From Actinomyces oricola (GTDB taxonomy: Bacteria > Actinomycetota > Actinomycetes > Actinomycetales > Actinomycetaceae), in assembly GCF_004104015.1 (NCBI RefSeq), contig NZ_RYFV01000001.1, positions 248,001 through 312,000 of the forward strand: DNA of 64,000 nucleotides. The letters run 5' to 3'. Shown here piece after piece: positions 16,869 to 28,900 of this stretch. The notes beneath the pieces were generated by a model that saw only the letters and a list, made by a program, of their open reading frames with translations, had not been told where the DNA came from and did no database searches. Position 1 is the first letter of the stretch. Each line of letters opens with the position of its first letter. Made by a program: the position numbers and the translations under genes.

Positions 16869-18353
16869 TCACTTCCTCAGGGCGGCCATCGCGGCATTGA
16901 ACTCCTCGGTGACCTCTTCGGCCGGGCTGGAGGCCGAGGACACCGTCCAGGTCACGAGCAAGTTGAGTAGGAAACCGGGGATGATCTCGTACAGGTCGAA
17001 GATGCCGCCAGGACCGCCCTCGATATTGCCCCACACGAGGACGGTCACCATGCCGATGAGCATGCCGGCCACCGCGCCGGTGGCGGTCAGGCGCCGCCAG
17101 TACAGGCTCAACAGGACGGTTGGGCCGAAGGAGGCCCCAAAACCGGCCCAGGCGAAGGCCACCAGTCCAAGAATGGTGTCATTGCGGCTCCACGCCATGG
17201 CCGCGGCCACCAGGGAAACCCCCAGCACGGCGGTGCGCGAGGCCAGTACCAGGTGGTTCGAGGAGAGCTCACCGGTGCGGATGGTGCGGTAAAGGTCCTC
17301 AATGAGGGCCGAGGAGGTCACCAGCAGCTGGGAGGAGATTGTGGACATAATGGCAGCCAGAATGGCGGCGAGCATAAAACCGGCCACCAGGGGGTGGAAG
17401 AGGAGTTGGCCCAGGGTGATGAATACGGCTTCGGGATTGGTCAGGGCGGCGGGGTCCTGCTTGTAGACGGCAACACCGACAATGGCGGTGGCGGCGGCGC
17501 CGCACACGGCGAAGAGCATCCAGCCAATACCAATGCGGCGGGCCTGCGTGGCCTCCCCCGGGGTGCGGATGGCCATGAAGCGCACAATGATGTGGGGTTG
17601 CCCGAAGTAGCCCAGGCCCCAGGCCACGGCTGAGATGACGCCCATGACCGAGACGCTCGACCCCACCAGGGCCCAGTAGTTGGGGTCCACGGCGCCCACG
17701 GCTGTGACCACCTCACCGGGGCCGCCGAGGCGAATGACGCCGACGACCGGCACCGCAATGAGCGCCACCACCATCATGATGCCCTGGACGAGGTCGGTGT
17801 AGGACACCGCCAGGAAACCGCCGACCAGGGTGTAGAGGATCGTAATGGCGGCGACAATGGTCATGCCCAGCCGGTAGTCCATGCCGAAAGAGGATTCGAA
17901 GAAGGTGCCGCCGGCCACCATTCCCGAGGAGACGTAGAAGGTGAAGAAGACCAGGATGACCACGCCCGCGACCCGGCGCATGAGGTGGCGCGGATCGTGA
18001 AGGCGGTTGTCCAGGAAGCTGGGGATGGTGATGGCGTTGCCGGCCACCTCGGTGTAGGTGCGCAGTCGCGGGGCCACGGCCCTCCAGTTCACCCAGGCGC
18101 CAATGGTCAGCCCAATGGCAATCCAGGACTCGGCCATTCCTGAGGCGTACAGGGCGCCGGGCAGGCCCATGAGCAACCAGCCGGACATGTCGGAGGCCCC
18201 GGCGGACAGGGCGGCGACGAAGGGATTGAGGTCGCGGCCGGCGAGCATGTAGTCGTCAATGTCATTGGTGCGCATGTAGGCCCACAGGCCGATCAAGATC
18301 ATGGCGACGAAGTAAATGATCATCGCAATGGCCTCGAAGGTGGTGTCTGTCAT
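16869..18353 (-). CDS. putP: Sodium/solute symporter, PutP-like (Na+/proline)
   Basis: 494-residue secondary transporter of the SSS family with about 13 membrane spans. Diagnostic stretches are LAGRDLNPFVAALSAGASDM (Na+ site region of TM2), SGWLLMGLPGALY, GGFLAVSYTDLVQG, GLGYFGQPHIIVRFMA and MSTISSQLLVTSSAL, all typical of PutP. It imports proline (or a related amino acid) with Na+. Start ATG with AGAGG 6 nt before it. It stands alone between the riboswitch operon and acpS, in the same direction. Substrate assignment rests on family resemblance. Confidence 0.9.
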   Translation of the reverse strand: MTDTTFEAIAMIIYFVAMILIGLWAYMRTNDIDDYMLAGRDLNPFVAALSAGASDMSGWLLMGLPGALYASGMAESWIAIGLTIGAWVNWRAVAPRLRTYTEVAGNAITIPSFLDNRLHDPRHLMRRVAGVVILVFFTFYVSSGMVAGGTFFESSFGMDYRLGMTIVAAITILYTLVGGFLAVSYTDLVQGIMMVVALIAVPVVGVIRLGGPGEVVTAVGAVDPNYWALVGSSVSVMGVISAVAWGLGYFGQPHIIVRFMAIRTPGEATQARRIGIGWMLFAVCGAAATAIVGVAVYKQDPAALTNPEAVFITLGQLLFHPLVAGFMLAAILAAIMSTISSQLLVTSSALIEDLYRTIRTGELSSNHLVLASRTAVLGVSLVAAAMAWSRNDTILGLVAFAWAGFGASFGPTVLLSLYWRRLTATGAVAGMLIGMVTVLVWGNIEGGPGGIFDLYEIIPGFLLNLLVTWTVSSASSPAEEVTEEFNAAMAALRK

Positions 18354-18444
18354 TGGCGCCTCTTCTCATGAGCATTGTCAGATAAGGACCAAATCCCAGG
18401 GTCATTCCAGGGACATTCGAGGGACACTGTAGCCGTGCGGCCGC

Positions 18445-19047
18445 TCACTGTGTTTCATGCCCGCATGACGGGCGGCGGAGCAGCACGATGGCGGCCGCCC
18501 AGTCCTCGTCGTGGGTGAGGGATGCGGGCCAGCACTCTGAGGCCGCACTGCCCGGACCCAGGGAGGCGGTCACGGCGTCGGCCACTCGGCCGCTGAGGCT
18601 GAGCCAGGGGCGCCCCCAGCGGTCGGAGCGGACCTCGATCTGACGCCAGTCCAGGTCCTCGGGCGCGATGACGGGCCCTGCGGGCGTCCCGCACTCCCGC
18701 GCCCGCAGGGCCAGGGCCTGGCTCCAGGCCTTGACGAAGGCCTCCTTGGCCGCCCACCGCGCCGCCAGATGCTCGGCCGCCCCCTGCGCGCCGGCTCCCC
18801 GCTGCTGCGCCCTGGCGGCGGCATCGCGGCGCTCCCGGGCCGTGAAGGCCCGGTCGGTGAAGACGGTGCCGGGCTGCTTCAACTGCTCGGCCAGGGAGGG
18901 GACGTGGACCAGGTCCATGCCCACGGCGAGGCCGCCACCGGGCACTGGCGGTGGCTGCGGCAGGTGCGGGGCCCGGCGTTGGCCCCCGGCGCCCATCCGG
19001 CGGTGCTCCTCGTCGGCCGCTGGGGGCTCGGTGGCAGGGGTGTCCAT
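18445..19047 (-). CDS. acpS: Holo-[acyl-carrier-protein] synthase AcpS with N-terminal extension
   Basis: Phosphopantetheinyl transferase that moves 4'-phosphopantetheine from CoA to a carrier-domain serine. Both Mg/CoA motifs are present: GMDLVHVPSLAEQL (residues about 43-56) and LAARWAAKEAFVKAW (about 94-108). At 200 residues it is longer than usual AcpS (about 120-130) owing to a Pro/Gly-rich N-terminal 40 residues and an insert. The ATG at 19047 has a leaderless box; a shorter form starting near residue 42 is possible. In mycobacteria acpS sits next to fas; here a convergent gene separates them. The FAS carrier domain is the probable substrate. Confidence 0.88.
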   Translation of the reverse strand: MDTPATEPPAADEEHRRMGAGGQRRAPHLPQPPPVPGGGLAVGMDLVHVPSLAEQLKQPGTVFTDRAFTARERRDAAARAQQRGAGAQGAAEHLAARWAAKEAFVKAWSQALALRARECGTPAGPVIAPEDLDWRQIEVRSDRWGRPWLSLSGRVADAVTASLGPGSAASECWPASLTHDEDWAAAIVLLRRPSCGHETQ

Positions 19048-19054
19048 GCCCGCG

Positions 19055-19060
19055 ACCCTA
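19055..19060 (-). promoter_or_regulatory. -10-like box TAGGGT for leaderless acpS
   Basis: TANNNT hexamer 7 nt before ATG 19047, the same hexamer and nearly the same spacing as at helY. Confidence 0.45.
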
Positions 19061-19192
19061 GATGATGGCCCGGATAATGGTCCGGCTCATGGTCCATCAC
19101 CTCCGGGCACGCCGCGGGCCAATCCCCACCGGTCAGTGCCTGGCGCCCTTCGCCGCCCAGTGGAAGCGGATTCCCGCGACGTTATCAACCTG

Positions 19193-19198
19193 TATTCT
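19193..19198 (+). promoter_or_regulatory. -10-like box TATTCT for leaderless gene at 19207
   Basis: TANNNT hexamer 8 nt before the GTG at 19207, with no Shine-Dalgarno. It is divergent from the acpS promoter 135 bp away. Confidence 0.45.
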
Positions 19199-19206
19199 CC
19201 CTTGGT

Positions 19207-19869
19207 GTGACATTCGATCCTCATGCTCAACCCGCCGGCCTGCGTTTGCCGGGGGGAGCCGTCCCCGCTCATCTCGAGCAGACCGTGCGCGACCGGGCCT
19301 GGTCGGCGATCCTCATGGGACTGGGCCATCCCGACGAGGTCGCCGACAGCGTCTATGGCGTCGTCTCCGAGGACGAGTTGCCCTATGAGCGGGCGCGTGA
19401 GGCCGCGCAGTTCCTCATTGCGGCCAGGAGGCGTCAGCAGGAATCCTTCGGCGAGGTCACGACGAATCTGGACCGGGCTTTCGGCGAGCTCAACTCGAAA
19501 CGGATTATCGCCCGGCAGAACCTGGGCTGCTGCCTGAACTGCGCCCTCGATGAGGTCCATGCCATTGCGGCGGGCGACCCCTCCTGGGCGGGCTTCGTCT
19601 TCTTCCACCAGCAGGATGCTGAGCGTCTCGTGGAATCGGGGGCCTGCGAGCTCGGATTCGGGGTCTTCAGGCCCTACTACCTCACCGATGCGCAGCGCGA
19701 CGCCATGACCTCCGCTGAGCTCGACGCCTTCCTCGACGAGCGGGCCGCGGAGTTGACGAGCACGCTCATAATCCCGATCCTGCGCAGCCACGGCTTGGGC
19801 GTGGAGTGGGACGGAGACCCCGACCGGCGAATCTCCATCTCCGGCGGCCAGTACTACAGCCCGATCTGA
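19207..19869 (+). CDS. DUF6891-like protein of unknown function
   Basis: 220-residue soluble protein, no signal peptide or membrane span. The middle holds a cysteine cluster NLGCCLNCALDEV, followed by FVFFHQQDAERLVESG, and the end reads DRRISISGGQYYSPI. I associate this with the DUF6891 family; function is unknown. The CCxxC cluster could bind metal or form a disulfide. GTG at 19207 is supported by the promoter box. It is wedged between acpS and fas in the opposite direction and ends at a 19-bp hairpin shared with fas. Confidence 0.75.
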   Translation: MTFDPHAQPAGLRLPGGAVPAHLEQTVRDRAWSAILMGLGHPDEVADSVYGVVSEDELPYERAREAAQFLIAARRRQQESFGEVTTNLDRAFGELNSKRIIARQNLGCCLNCALDEVHAIAAGDPSWAGFVFFHQQDAERLVESGACELGFGVFRPYYLTDAQRDAMTSAELDAFLDERAAELTSTLIIPILRSHGLGVEWDGDPDRRISISGGQYYSPI

Positions 19870-19897
19870 GTCTCGCACCCACGGCGGACGCCAGTGG

Positions 19898-19939
19898 ACG
19901 AGTCGGGGCCACCGCGCTGGCGCGGTGGCCCCGACTCGT
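19898..19939. terminator. Perfect 19-bp hairpin between convergent genes, likely bidirectional terminator
   Basis: 19898-19916 pairs without mismatch with 19921-19939 around a CTGG loop. It lies 28 nt after the stop at 19869 and 18 nt after the fas stop at 19958, so it can serve both strands. No U-tract on either side. Confidence 0.6.
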
Positions 19940-19957
19940 GCGTGAACTGCGAGTGCC

Positions 19958-22900
19958 TCAGTTCTCGACCGGCCGCTCCCCGGTGTGGTAGACGCCGTCG
20001 GCGCCCAGACGCGCCCGGGGGTCGAGCAGCATGGCGGCCTCAACCTCATGCGGGTCGCGCCCGTCCTCGGCCTCACCCAGACGACGGCCCTGCACCTGCT
20101 CGAAGAGCGGGGCGCGACCGATCATGCCGGCGCGGCGCTGGCGGGTGCCGGCGGCCAGGCGGGCATTGGCCTGCTCCAACCAGCGGTCGACAGCCCCCTG
20201 CCCCTCAGCGCGGCGCAGCGCCGCCTCGAAAGCGCCGGGGTGCACAATCGCAACCAGGCCGGAAACATGCCCGAAGCCCAGGCTGGTGAGCAGTCCCGCG
20301 CGGACCGGGCCGGCGCCCGGGACGCGGCCGGAGTCGCCGCCGCGACCCGCCAGGCGGATGGGGGTGCGCGGCCATACCCAGAAGGAGTCCTTGGCCAGCG
20401 GGGCGTCGACCACATCCAGGGAGGCGTTGCCCGGGGCCACGCCGGTGGCCAGGATCTCCGTCAGGCCCGCCACCTGGAAGACTGCGGCACCGCCCTTAGC
20501 GTGGCCGGTAATAGTCTTCTGGGACACCGCCACCAGCGGGTTGCCCTCAGACCTGCCCAGGGCCCGCGCCAGGCGGGTGTGGAGCTCGGATTCGTTGGGA
20601 TCGTTGGCGCCCGTGGAGGTGTCGTGCTTGGAGACCACGGCAATGTCGTCGGCCTCCACGCCCAAAGCCCCCAGGGCCCGCGCCAGGCGCGAGTTCCTGC
20701 CGCCGCGGCCCGCCCCCAGGGCGCCCAGTCCCGGGGCCGGAATGGAGGTGTGGGCGCCGTCGGCGTAGGAGGACACGAAGCCGAGGACACCGGCCACCGG
20801 CAGACCCAGGCGGGCGGCCACGTCACCACGGGCCAGAATCACCGTGCCGCCGCCTTCGGCCTCTACGAAGCCGCCGCGGCGCCGATCGTTGGCGCGCGAG
20901 AAGTGCCGCTCAGAAATGCCCTTGGCGCGCATGGCGGCCGCCTCGGCGGTGGCGTTCATATTGCCGAAGCCCACCACCGACTCAATGGAGATGTCGTCAA
21001 TGGCGCCGGCGATCACCACCTCGGCCTTGCCCAGGGCGATCTTGTCCCAGCCCTCCTCAATGGAGACCGCGGCGGTGGCGCAGGCGCTGACCGGCTGGAC
21101 CATGGAGCCGTAGCCGCCAATGTAGGACTGCATGACGTGGGCGGCCACCACGTTGGGCAGGGCCTCCTGGAGGATGTCGCTGGGGCGCTCCTCACCCAAG
21201 AAGCGGCCGACGAACATTTTGCGCATGGACTCCATGCCGCCGAAGCCGGTGCCCTGGGTGGAGGCCACGTCGGAGGGGTGAACCGCGCGCAGCAGCTCGG
21301 CGGGGGTGAAGCCGGCCGCTAGGAAGGCGTCCACGGCGGTGACCAGGTTCCATGAGGCAATGGTGTCCATGCCCTGGGTCATGGCGGCGGGGATGCCCCA
21401 GCGCTCCGGATCGAAATCGACCGGGAATTGGCCGCCCACCGTGCGCGAGAGTGCGGCACGGCGCGGCACGCGGGCCAGGGAGCCGGACAGGCGCGTGACC
21501 GTCCACTCGCCGGTCTCGGGGTCGGGGACCACCAGGGTGTGCTCGGGGTCGGAGGCCTCAATGGTGCGGGCGGTTGCCTCGTCGGCCACGGACAGGGTGA
21601 TGTCATGGTCGAGGTAGACGGTGACCTCCTCGTCGGCGATGGTGGCAATAACGCCGTCGTCGACGAATTCACGGATGCCGCAGCGGGCCACGACCTCGTC
21701 GCGGTAGCGCTCGAAGACATCCTCCTCGGGGACGAGCTCGCCCTCGGCGTCGTACCAGCCGGCCTTGGGAGAGTCCTGCCAGGTCAGCAGGCCCATGCCC
21801 CAGGCCAGCTCCAGCACGCCGGCGGCCGTCAGGTCGACGTCCTCCCCGCCGCCCATGCCCAGCTCGGCCTCGCGGCGCGTGCGCCCCGAACCCCAGGTGG
21901 AAACCTCGCCGGTGGAGACAATGACGACCAGATCGGCCGGGTCGACGTCCACCTCGCCCCACTGCGGGGCGGTGGGCTGGGTGGGAACCACCGGGGTGGG
22001 CAGGGCCCGCACGGTAGCGGGGGCAGAGGCCGGGGCCTTCTTGGCGGCCGCAGCAGCAGCAGCGGCCGCGGCGTTCTCCCGCAGGGCCACGAGGTCAATG
22101 TCCTGATCCAGCCCGCCGGTCAGGTCGGCGTCCACGGGGGCCACAGCAGCCTGGACGCGGACCTCCGGGGTGCACAGGGCCACCAGCTCGGCGGCGATCT
22201 CCTGGGTGGACCAGGTGCGCACGCCGGCGGCCTCGACGGCGGCCACGAGCGGGTCGTTGCCGCCCATGAGGCCGGTACCGCGCACCCAGCCGATGCGGGG
22301 GTGGGCCAGGGTGACGCGACCGGACCAGGCGCGCTCCGAGCTCCAGCGGTTGACCACGGCGTCCAGGGCGGACTTGACCTCACCGTAGGCGCCGTCCCCG
22401 CCGAAGGTGCCGCGGTTGGGTGAGCCGGGAAGCACCACGTGGAGGCGGTGGTCAACATGGGTGTCGGTGCCAATGGCGCTCAGGGCCGCAATGGACCGCT
22501 CCACGCTCCACAGCAGCAGCCGGGTCTGGGACTCGGCGGCCGGGCCGGCGTCGGCCAGGGTGCCGACCACGCGCGGGGCGGCGAAGGGGAACAGGAGGGT
22601 GGGGACCAGGGCCTCCTTAATGACCGTGGTCTTGCCGCCGGCGGTGAGCGCCTGCTCGCTGCCAATCCATTCGGCCAGGGCGTCCACATCCCGGTAGGAG
22701 GACAGGTTCGCCGGCGTCATCCACAGGCGGGCCCCGGCCGAGGCGTGCTGGCGGTACAGGTCCGTGGCGAACGCCAGGCGCTCGTGGGTCAGGCGCGAAC
22801 TGGTCGCCACCACGGTGGCGCCCCCCGCCAGGAGTTCACCCACCACGGCAGCGGCGATAGAACCGGGGGCCACACCGGTGACCACCGCGACATCCTGGGC

Positions 22901-25900
22901 CCAGCGCACCGCGGCGTCACCGGGGCTCGGCTGACGGCGGGCGGCCTCGGCCAGGGAGTCGGCCAGGGCGGCCCGCTCGGCCCGGTCCTCCAAGGCGCCC
23001 TCGCGCAGGGCGCGGGCCCACCAGGCGGCATGGTCGGCGACGGCCTGGCCCAGGCCCACGAAGGAGGCGGGCGTCAGCACGCGGCGGGCCCGGTCCAGCT
23101 CAGTCTGGCCGCTGCCCAGGCGGGCCAGGTCCTCGCGGGCGGTGGCCCAGCGGTCGTCGATGAGGACGGCGCGCTCGGCGGCGAAGGCCGGGGCAACGCT
23201 CTTGACCCAGCCGGCGCCCAGCTCAGCATCCAGGGCCGCAATGGCGGCGCGCGTAGCGGCGGCCTCGTCCCCGGCGTCGGCCGGCACGGTGATCCTCTCA
23301 CTGAGCCCCAGGGCGTCCAGGAGGGTGCGGGCGGTGGTGGCCAGGGCGCCATTGGGGCCGGTCACGCTGGCGGCCAGAGCGTCCAGGGCGGCGGAGTCCA
23401 CCACGGCGCCCCCGACGCCGCCACCGGCACTGGGCATGGCCACGCTCACACCGTGGTCGGCGGCCACGGCCTTCACGGCGGCGTCAATGAGGGCGTCCAC
23501 GGCCGCAGCCGAGGTCAAGGGCGCCGAAGAACCCAGGGAGGCCAAATCCTCTCCGCGCATTGAGGCGCCCTCGCGGGTGCCGAGCATGATGGCGGCGGTG
23601 ACGTGGGAGACCCAGCCCTCGCCCAGGCCCCAGGTGCCGGTGACGCGCTCGGCAATGCGGCTGGCGCGCACGCCCGAGGGGCCCAGGATGCGGGCCAGGC
23701 CGGTGCGCACGGCCTCGGAGAGGACCGGCCCGAAGGCCTTGTAGCCCGGTGCGCCCTTGGCGACAGTGGCGGCCAGGGCCGTCATGTCGGCGTCGGCGGC
23801 GCCGTCAATGCTGGCGAGCTGAAGCTCGGTGCCCAGGTCCATGAGGAGCTGGTTGCGGCGAGAGGAGACGCCATTGGTCAGGGTCTCGGTGGTGTCGGTG
23901 GCCCCCACCTGCTCGGGACGGATGCGCGAGGCGTGCGCCAGAAGCACAGTCAGGGCGTCGGTGGCGCCGAAGGGCAGATCGTCCACCGCTCCGGCGGCGA
24001 CCGACGCGGCCGGGGCCGGGGCGGCTGCGGCCTCGGGGGCCGGCGCGGAGGGCTCGGGGGCCGGGCCGGGCTGCGCGGGCGCGGCCGGGACCTCAACGAC
24101 GGGCTCCTCCAGCTCGACGGCGGGGTCGGTGTCGGTGGCCAGTACGCGCGCCTCGTCGCGGCGGGCGTTGTGGACGGTGACGTGGCGTCCGGCGTGGCGC
24201 GGCAGCAGCAGCGTCTTGGAGGCGAGGTTGGCCAGTGTCGGGGCGGCCGCCAGGCCCACCTCGACAATGTGCTCAATACCCAGCCCGCCCTGGGCCCCGG
24301 AGAGCAGGAACACGTCCTGGGTCTCGATCCAGCGCACCGGGGAGGCGAACTGCCAGGCCAGGAGCTCAACCAGGAGCTGGCGAGCCAGCTCGGTGGGCTT
24401 GGCGGCCCACTCCTCCCAGTCGGCCAGGATGGTCTTGACCGGTTCGGAGGGGACCACCTGGAGGATGGAGCGGGCGAACTCGGGGGTGAGCTCGAAGGGC
24501 CGCGCCACGAGGTTGGGCACGTAGCGGTCGACCAGGCGGCCGTAGTCCAGATCGGTGGGGACCAGGGCCAGGAGGCGCTCGCGGAACTCGGGCACGCCGG
24601 GGCGCAGAACCTCGGAGTGGAAGGGCACGTCAATGCCGGGCACGAACATGAAGGGGTTTTTGCCGCCGCGGGCCTTGGCCTTGGCCCGGCTGTCCGCGGC
24701 CAGGGCGTCCAGGCCGGCCACGGTCCCGGCCACGGCGTACTGCACGCCGGCCAGGTTGTGGTTGACGATCTGGAGGAACTCGCCGGTGCTCTCGCTAATG
24801 GAGGCGACATAGGCCTCCACCTGTTCGGCGCTAATGCCGCACTGGTTGGGACGCAGGGCGCCCATGCGGTAGTTGGAGGCACCGGAGTGGTCGCGCGGCA
24901 CCAGGGAGTGCATGGTCGAGCCGCGCTGGAAGACGATGGAGATTGTCGTCTCCACCGGCATGACCCGCCCGTAAGCGCTCAGAGCCGTGTACTCCCCCAG
25001 GGAGTGGCCGGCGAAGGCCGCGTCCTCCACCAGGGCCCCGGCCTCGGCCAGGCGGGCGGTGGTGGCCATGGCGACAGTGGCCAGGGCCACCTGGGTGAAC
25101 TGGGTGAGGTTGAGCAGGCCCTCGGGGTGGCGGTAGGTCACGCCGCGCGCCGTCATCTCCGTGGGGTTGTCACGCACCAGGGCGATGACGGAGAAGCCGA
25201 GCTCGGCGCGGGTGTGGGCGTCAGCGCGCTCCCACACCTCGCGGGCGGCCCTGGATGAGCGCATCTCGTCCAGGCCCATGCCCGGGGACTGGATGCCCTG
25301 CCCGGGGTAGACGTAGGCGGTGGGTTGAGGCACGGTGACGGCGGTGCCCCGGGAGACCACCTCCCCGTCAATACGGCAGACGACCTCCAAGACGTAGCCG
25401 CCGCCGCGCACCAGGCCAGTGCGCTCCACGGAGACCTCGACGTCGTCGCCCAACTCCACCGGGCCGGTCATGACGTAGGTCCAGCCGGCCAGCACGTGGT
25501 GGGAGCCGTCGGCCGCGGTGGAGGCGGCAACCTGCTGGGCGGTGGCCGACAGCCACATGCCGTGCACCAGTGGAGCCTCCATGCCGGCGACCTTCGCGGC
25601 GTGGTAGCTGGTGTGGATGGGGTTGAAGTCGCCGGTGACGCGGGCGAAAGCGGTCATGTCCGTCGGGGCGGTCACGGTCACTCGGCGCAGCAGGCGGCGG
25701 GCGGCCGGGGCGGTGCGGCGGCCGGTGCCCCCGGCCAGTTCGGGCGCGGAGGGGACGGCGGTGCCCGCGGCGCGGCCGCGGATGGCGAAGCGCTCGCGCA
25801 TGAGGGCCACGAGCGCGCCGTCGGCCGCGTCGGTCAACTCCAGGCGCACGTCCACGACGCGACCGGCACTGGACTCCTCCAGGGCGGCGACCCAGCCATC

Positions 25901-28900
25901 GACCTGGATGCGCGGGGCGGCCCCGGCAGTGGCGCCCCGGCGGGCCCAGGCCTCCAGCTCCGCCAAAGAGCGGTGCAGGTCAATGGTGTGATCCAGGTGG
26001 ACGGCTCCGAGCAGGCCCTCAATCAGGGGCATGCCCTCCTCGACGACGCTTCCCAGGGCCGCATAGACCACCGGCCAGCACGGGCCCAGTAGGGCGTCGG
26101 GCACCAGTGGGGCGGCGGACAGGCTGGTGGGCAGGGCGTTGGCGGTCACCGAGCCGTGGTCGTGGCCCAGGGTGTCGGCCAAAGTGAACTGGGCGTGGAC
26201 GGTGCCGAAGGGCTGGGTGGCCGGGCGGCCCAGGGCGTCGGTGGCGCCCTCGGCGGCCGGGCGCACCTGCGGCAGCTGCTCGACCAGGTCGCCGACAATG
26301 CTCACGGCCCCCACGCCGGCCGTGGTGCGCAGCAGGTCGTTCATGGTCTCGCTAATGCGCTCGGGGTCCACCAGCGGGGCGGCGCCATCCCAGGCGCGGG
26401 CCAGGCGCAACGGCACCACCAGGCGGCGCACCGCGTGGATGGCCTCACCGCCGGGGGTGGCGTCCCAGTGGGTGTCGAGGTGAATGTCCAGGTCGTAGGC
26501 GTCCTCGGCGATGTCGGGGCGGGCCTTGACCGTGTAGGCGCCCTCGTCCAGGACGGTGGCGGGGTTAATGCTCAGGTGGCCGTTCCACAGCACGTGGGGG
26601 GCGGTGCGCACCAGTTCGGTGGCGTCGGCCACCGGGGCGCTGCCGGCGCCCCACGAGGTGCCCAGGCGGCCGGCGGCAGCCCGCTCAGGGGCCTCGGCGG
26701 CCTGCAGGGCCTCAACGGCGGCGGTCTCGAAGCGCCCCAACAGCTCGCCAATGGGCTCGTTAATGGTGGTAATACCGGCCACGGCCACCGGTCCGGGGAT
26801 AATGCGGACCTGGTCGGCAGTGTAGCGCGGGTCCTGGGACTGCCACAGGGAGTCGGTGCCCCACCAGCGCAGGATGTCGGCGTCGACCACCGGGACGAAG
26901 GGGACCGGCTTGGGGTGCTTGGAGCACAGGTCCACGAACCAGGCGGCGTCCGCCGGCTCCACCAGGGTGGTGGCGGCCGCGGGGTAGCGCCCGGCCAGAG
27001 CGGCCAAGGCGGCGTCGGAGTCCACCACGGCGCTCTCGTCGGCGAAAAGAGTCTCGACTTCGCCGCGGTCGGCGCTGGACAGGCGGGCCTCAGTGCGGTG
27101 CAGCAGGTCGAGGAAGCGGTCGTACCAGCCCTCATCCGCCCAGTCCTCGACGGTGGCGGCGCGCCCCTCGTGCGGGGCCACGCACAGTTCGGCGTAGCGG
27201 GCGGCCCACTGCAGGTAGGTCATGGACTCGACATCGCCGAAGTAGGGCTTGGCGGTCTTGGCCAGGGCCTCAATCATCTCCTCGCGGCGCGCGGCCATGG
27301 CGGCCTCGTCACCGGCGAGCTCCTGAATGAGGCGCGAGGCCTTGGCCGAGGAGTTGTCGATCTCGTACAGGTCGGCGCGCAGATGGGACAGCCCGGAGGT
27401 CATGCCGCCCGCGGAGGCGCCCGAGGCGACCCAGCCTCCCCGGTCGGTGGGGTCGACCCCGGGGGTATCGACCAGCAGCTGCTTGACATCGTCGTTCGTC
27501 AGGGCCTCCCGGCAGGTCATGGCGGCGGTGCCGACCATGACGCCGTCCACCGGGGCGGCGGCGGTGCCGTAGGCCAGGGCCCAACGGCCGGTCAGGTAGT
27601 CGGCGGCCCGCTCGGGGGTGCCAATGCCGCCGCCGACGCAGACAATGACGTTGTCGTGGGTACGAATGGAGTCGTAGGTGGCCAGGAGCATGGTGTCCAG
27701 GTCCTCCCACGAGTGGTGGCCCCCGGCGTGACCGTCCTCGATCTGCATAATGATCGGGGTGGCGGGTACGGACCTGGCGATGGCCAGCACCTGGCGAATC
27801 TGGTCGACGGTGCCGGGCTTGAGGGCGATGTAGGGGAAGCCCTCGGCGTTGAAGCGGGTAATGAGGGCCTTGGCCTCATCCAGTTCGGGGATGCCGGCCG
27901 AGATGGTGATGCCGTCAATGGGGGCGCCCCCGCCACGGGCCTTGGACAGCAGGCGCTGGGTGCCCAGGTGGAGATTCCACAGGTAGCGGTCCATGAACAT
28001 GGCGTTGAAGGCGGCGGTGCGGCCCGGCTCCAGGGCCTGGGACAGCCCGTCGAGGTTGTCGGCGAGCACCCCGGCGGTGACCTGGCCGCCCCCGGCGAGC
28101 TCCGCCCAATAGCCGGCATTGGCGGCGGCCGCCACAATGCCCGGGTCCACGGTGGTGGGGGTCATGCCGGCCAGGAGGACGGCGGAGCGGCCAGTCAGGC
28201 GGGTAAAAGCGGTCTCAACCGTCAGGCGCCCGTCGGGCAGACGGGTCAGGCGCGGGGCGAAGCGGGAGCGGTCCACGGTGGGGGTCGGGGCGGCGCCCTC
28301 ACGATCCAGGGCGTCAATGGTGGCGGCGGTGCCGGCGGGGATGACGGTGGCGCCGGTGCCGGCCAGGACCGCCTCGGTCAGGCGGGTCAGCACGGTGCCG
28401 GGGCCCAGGTCCAGGACGGTGCGCACCGGGGTGGAGTCGTGGTAGAGCGCGGTGTGGACAATGCCCGGCCAGTCGACGGGATCAATGAGGACCGAGACGG
28501 CCAGGTCGCGGGCCAGGGCCTCATCCAGGCCGCAGGCGGCGGCCCAGGACACCACGTCGGTGACGGCGCTGGCCAGCAGCGGGGTGTGGAAGGGCACGGA
28601 GGTGGCAATGAACTCGGTGACTGGGGCCAGGACGGCGCCACCGCGGCGGCGCTCCTTGCGGTCCTTGGCGCTGCGGGCGGCGGCCGCCTCCAGGGCGGTG
28701 ACCACGGTCTCCAGGTCGGCGGGGCGACCGGAAAGGGTGTGGGACTGGCGGCCGTTGGTGACACCGATGTTAATGCGCTCGGCGGCGGGCACACGGGCCA
28801 GGACGGCGTCGAGCACGGGGCGGGTCACGCCGCGCACCGAAAGCATGGGGGTGGCCTCCCCCACTGTGCCCAAGTCGAGCCGGCGGGTGGCGCGGGCGGC

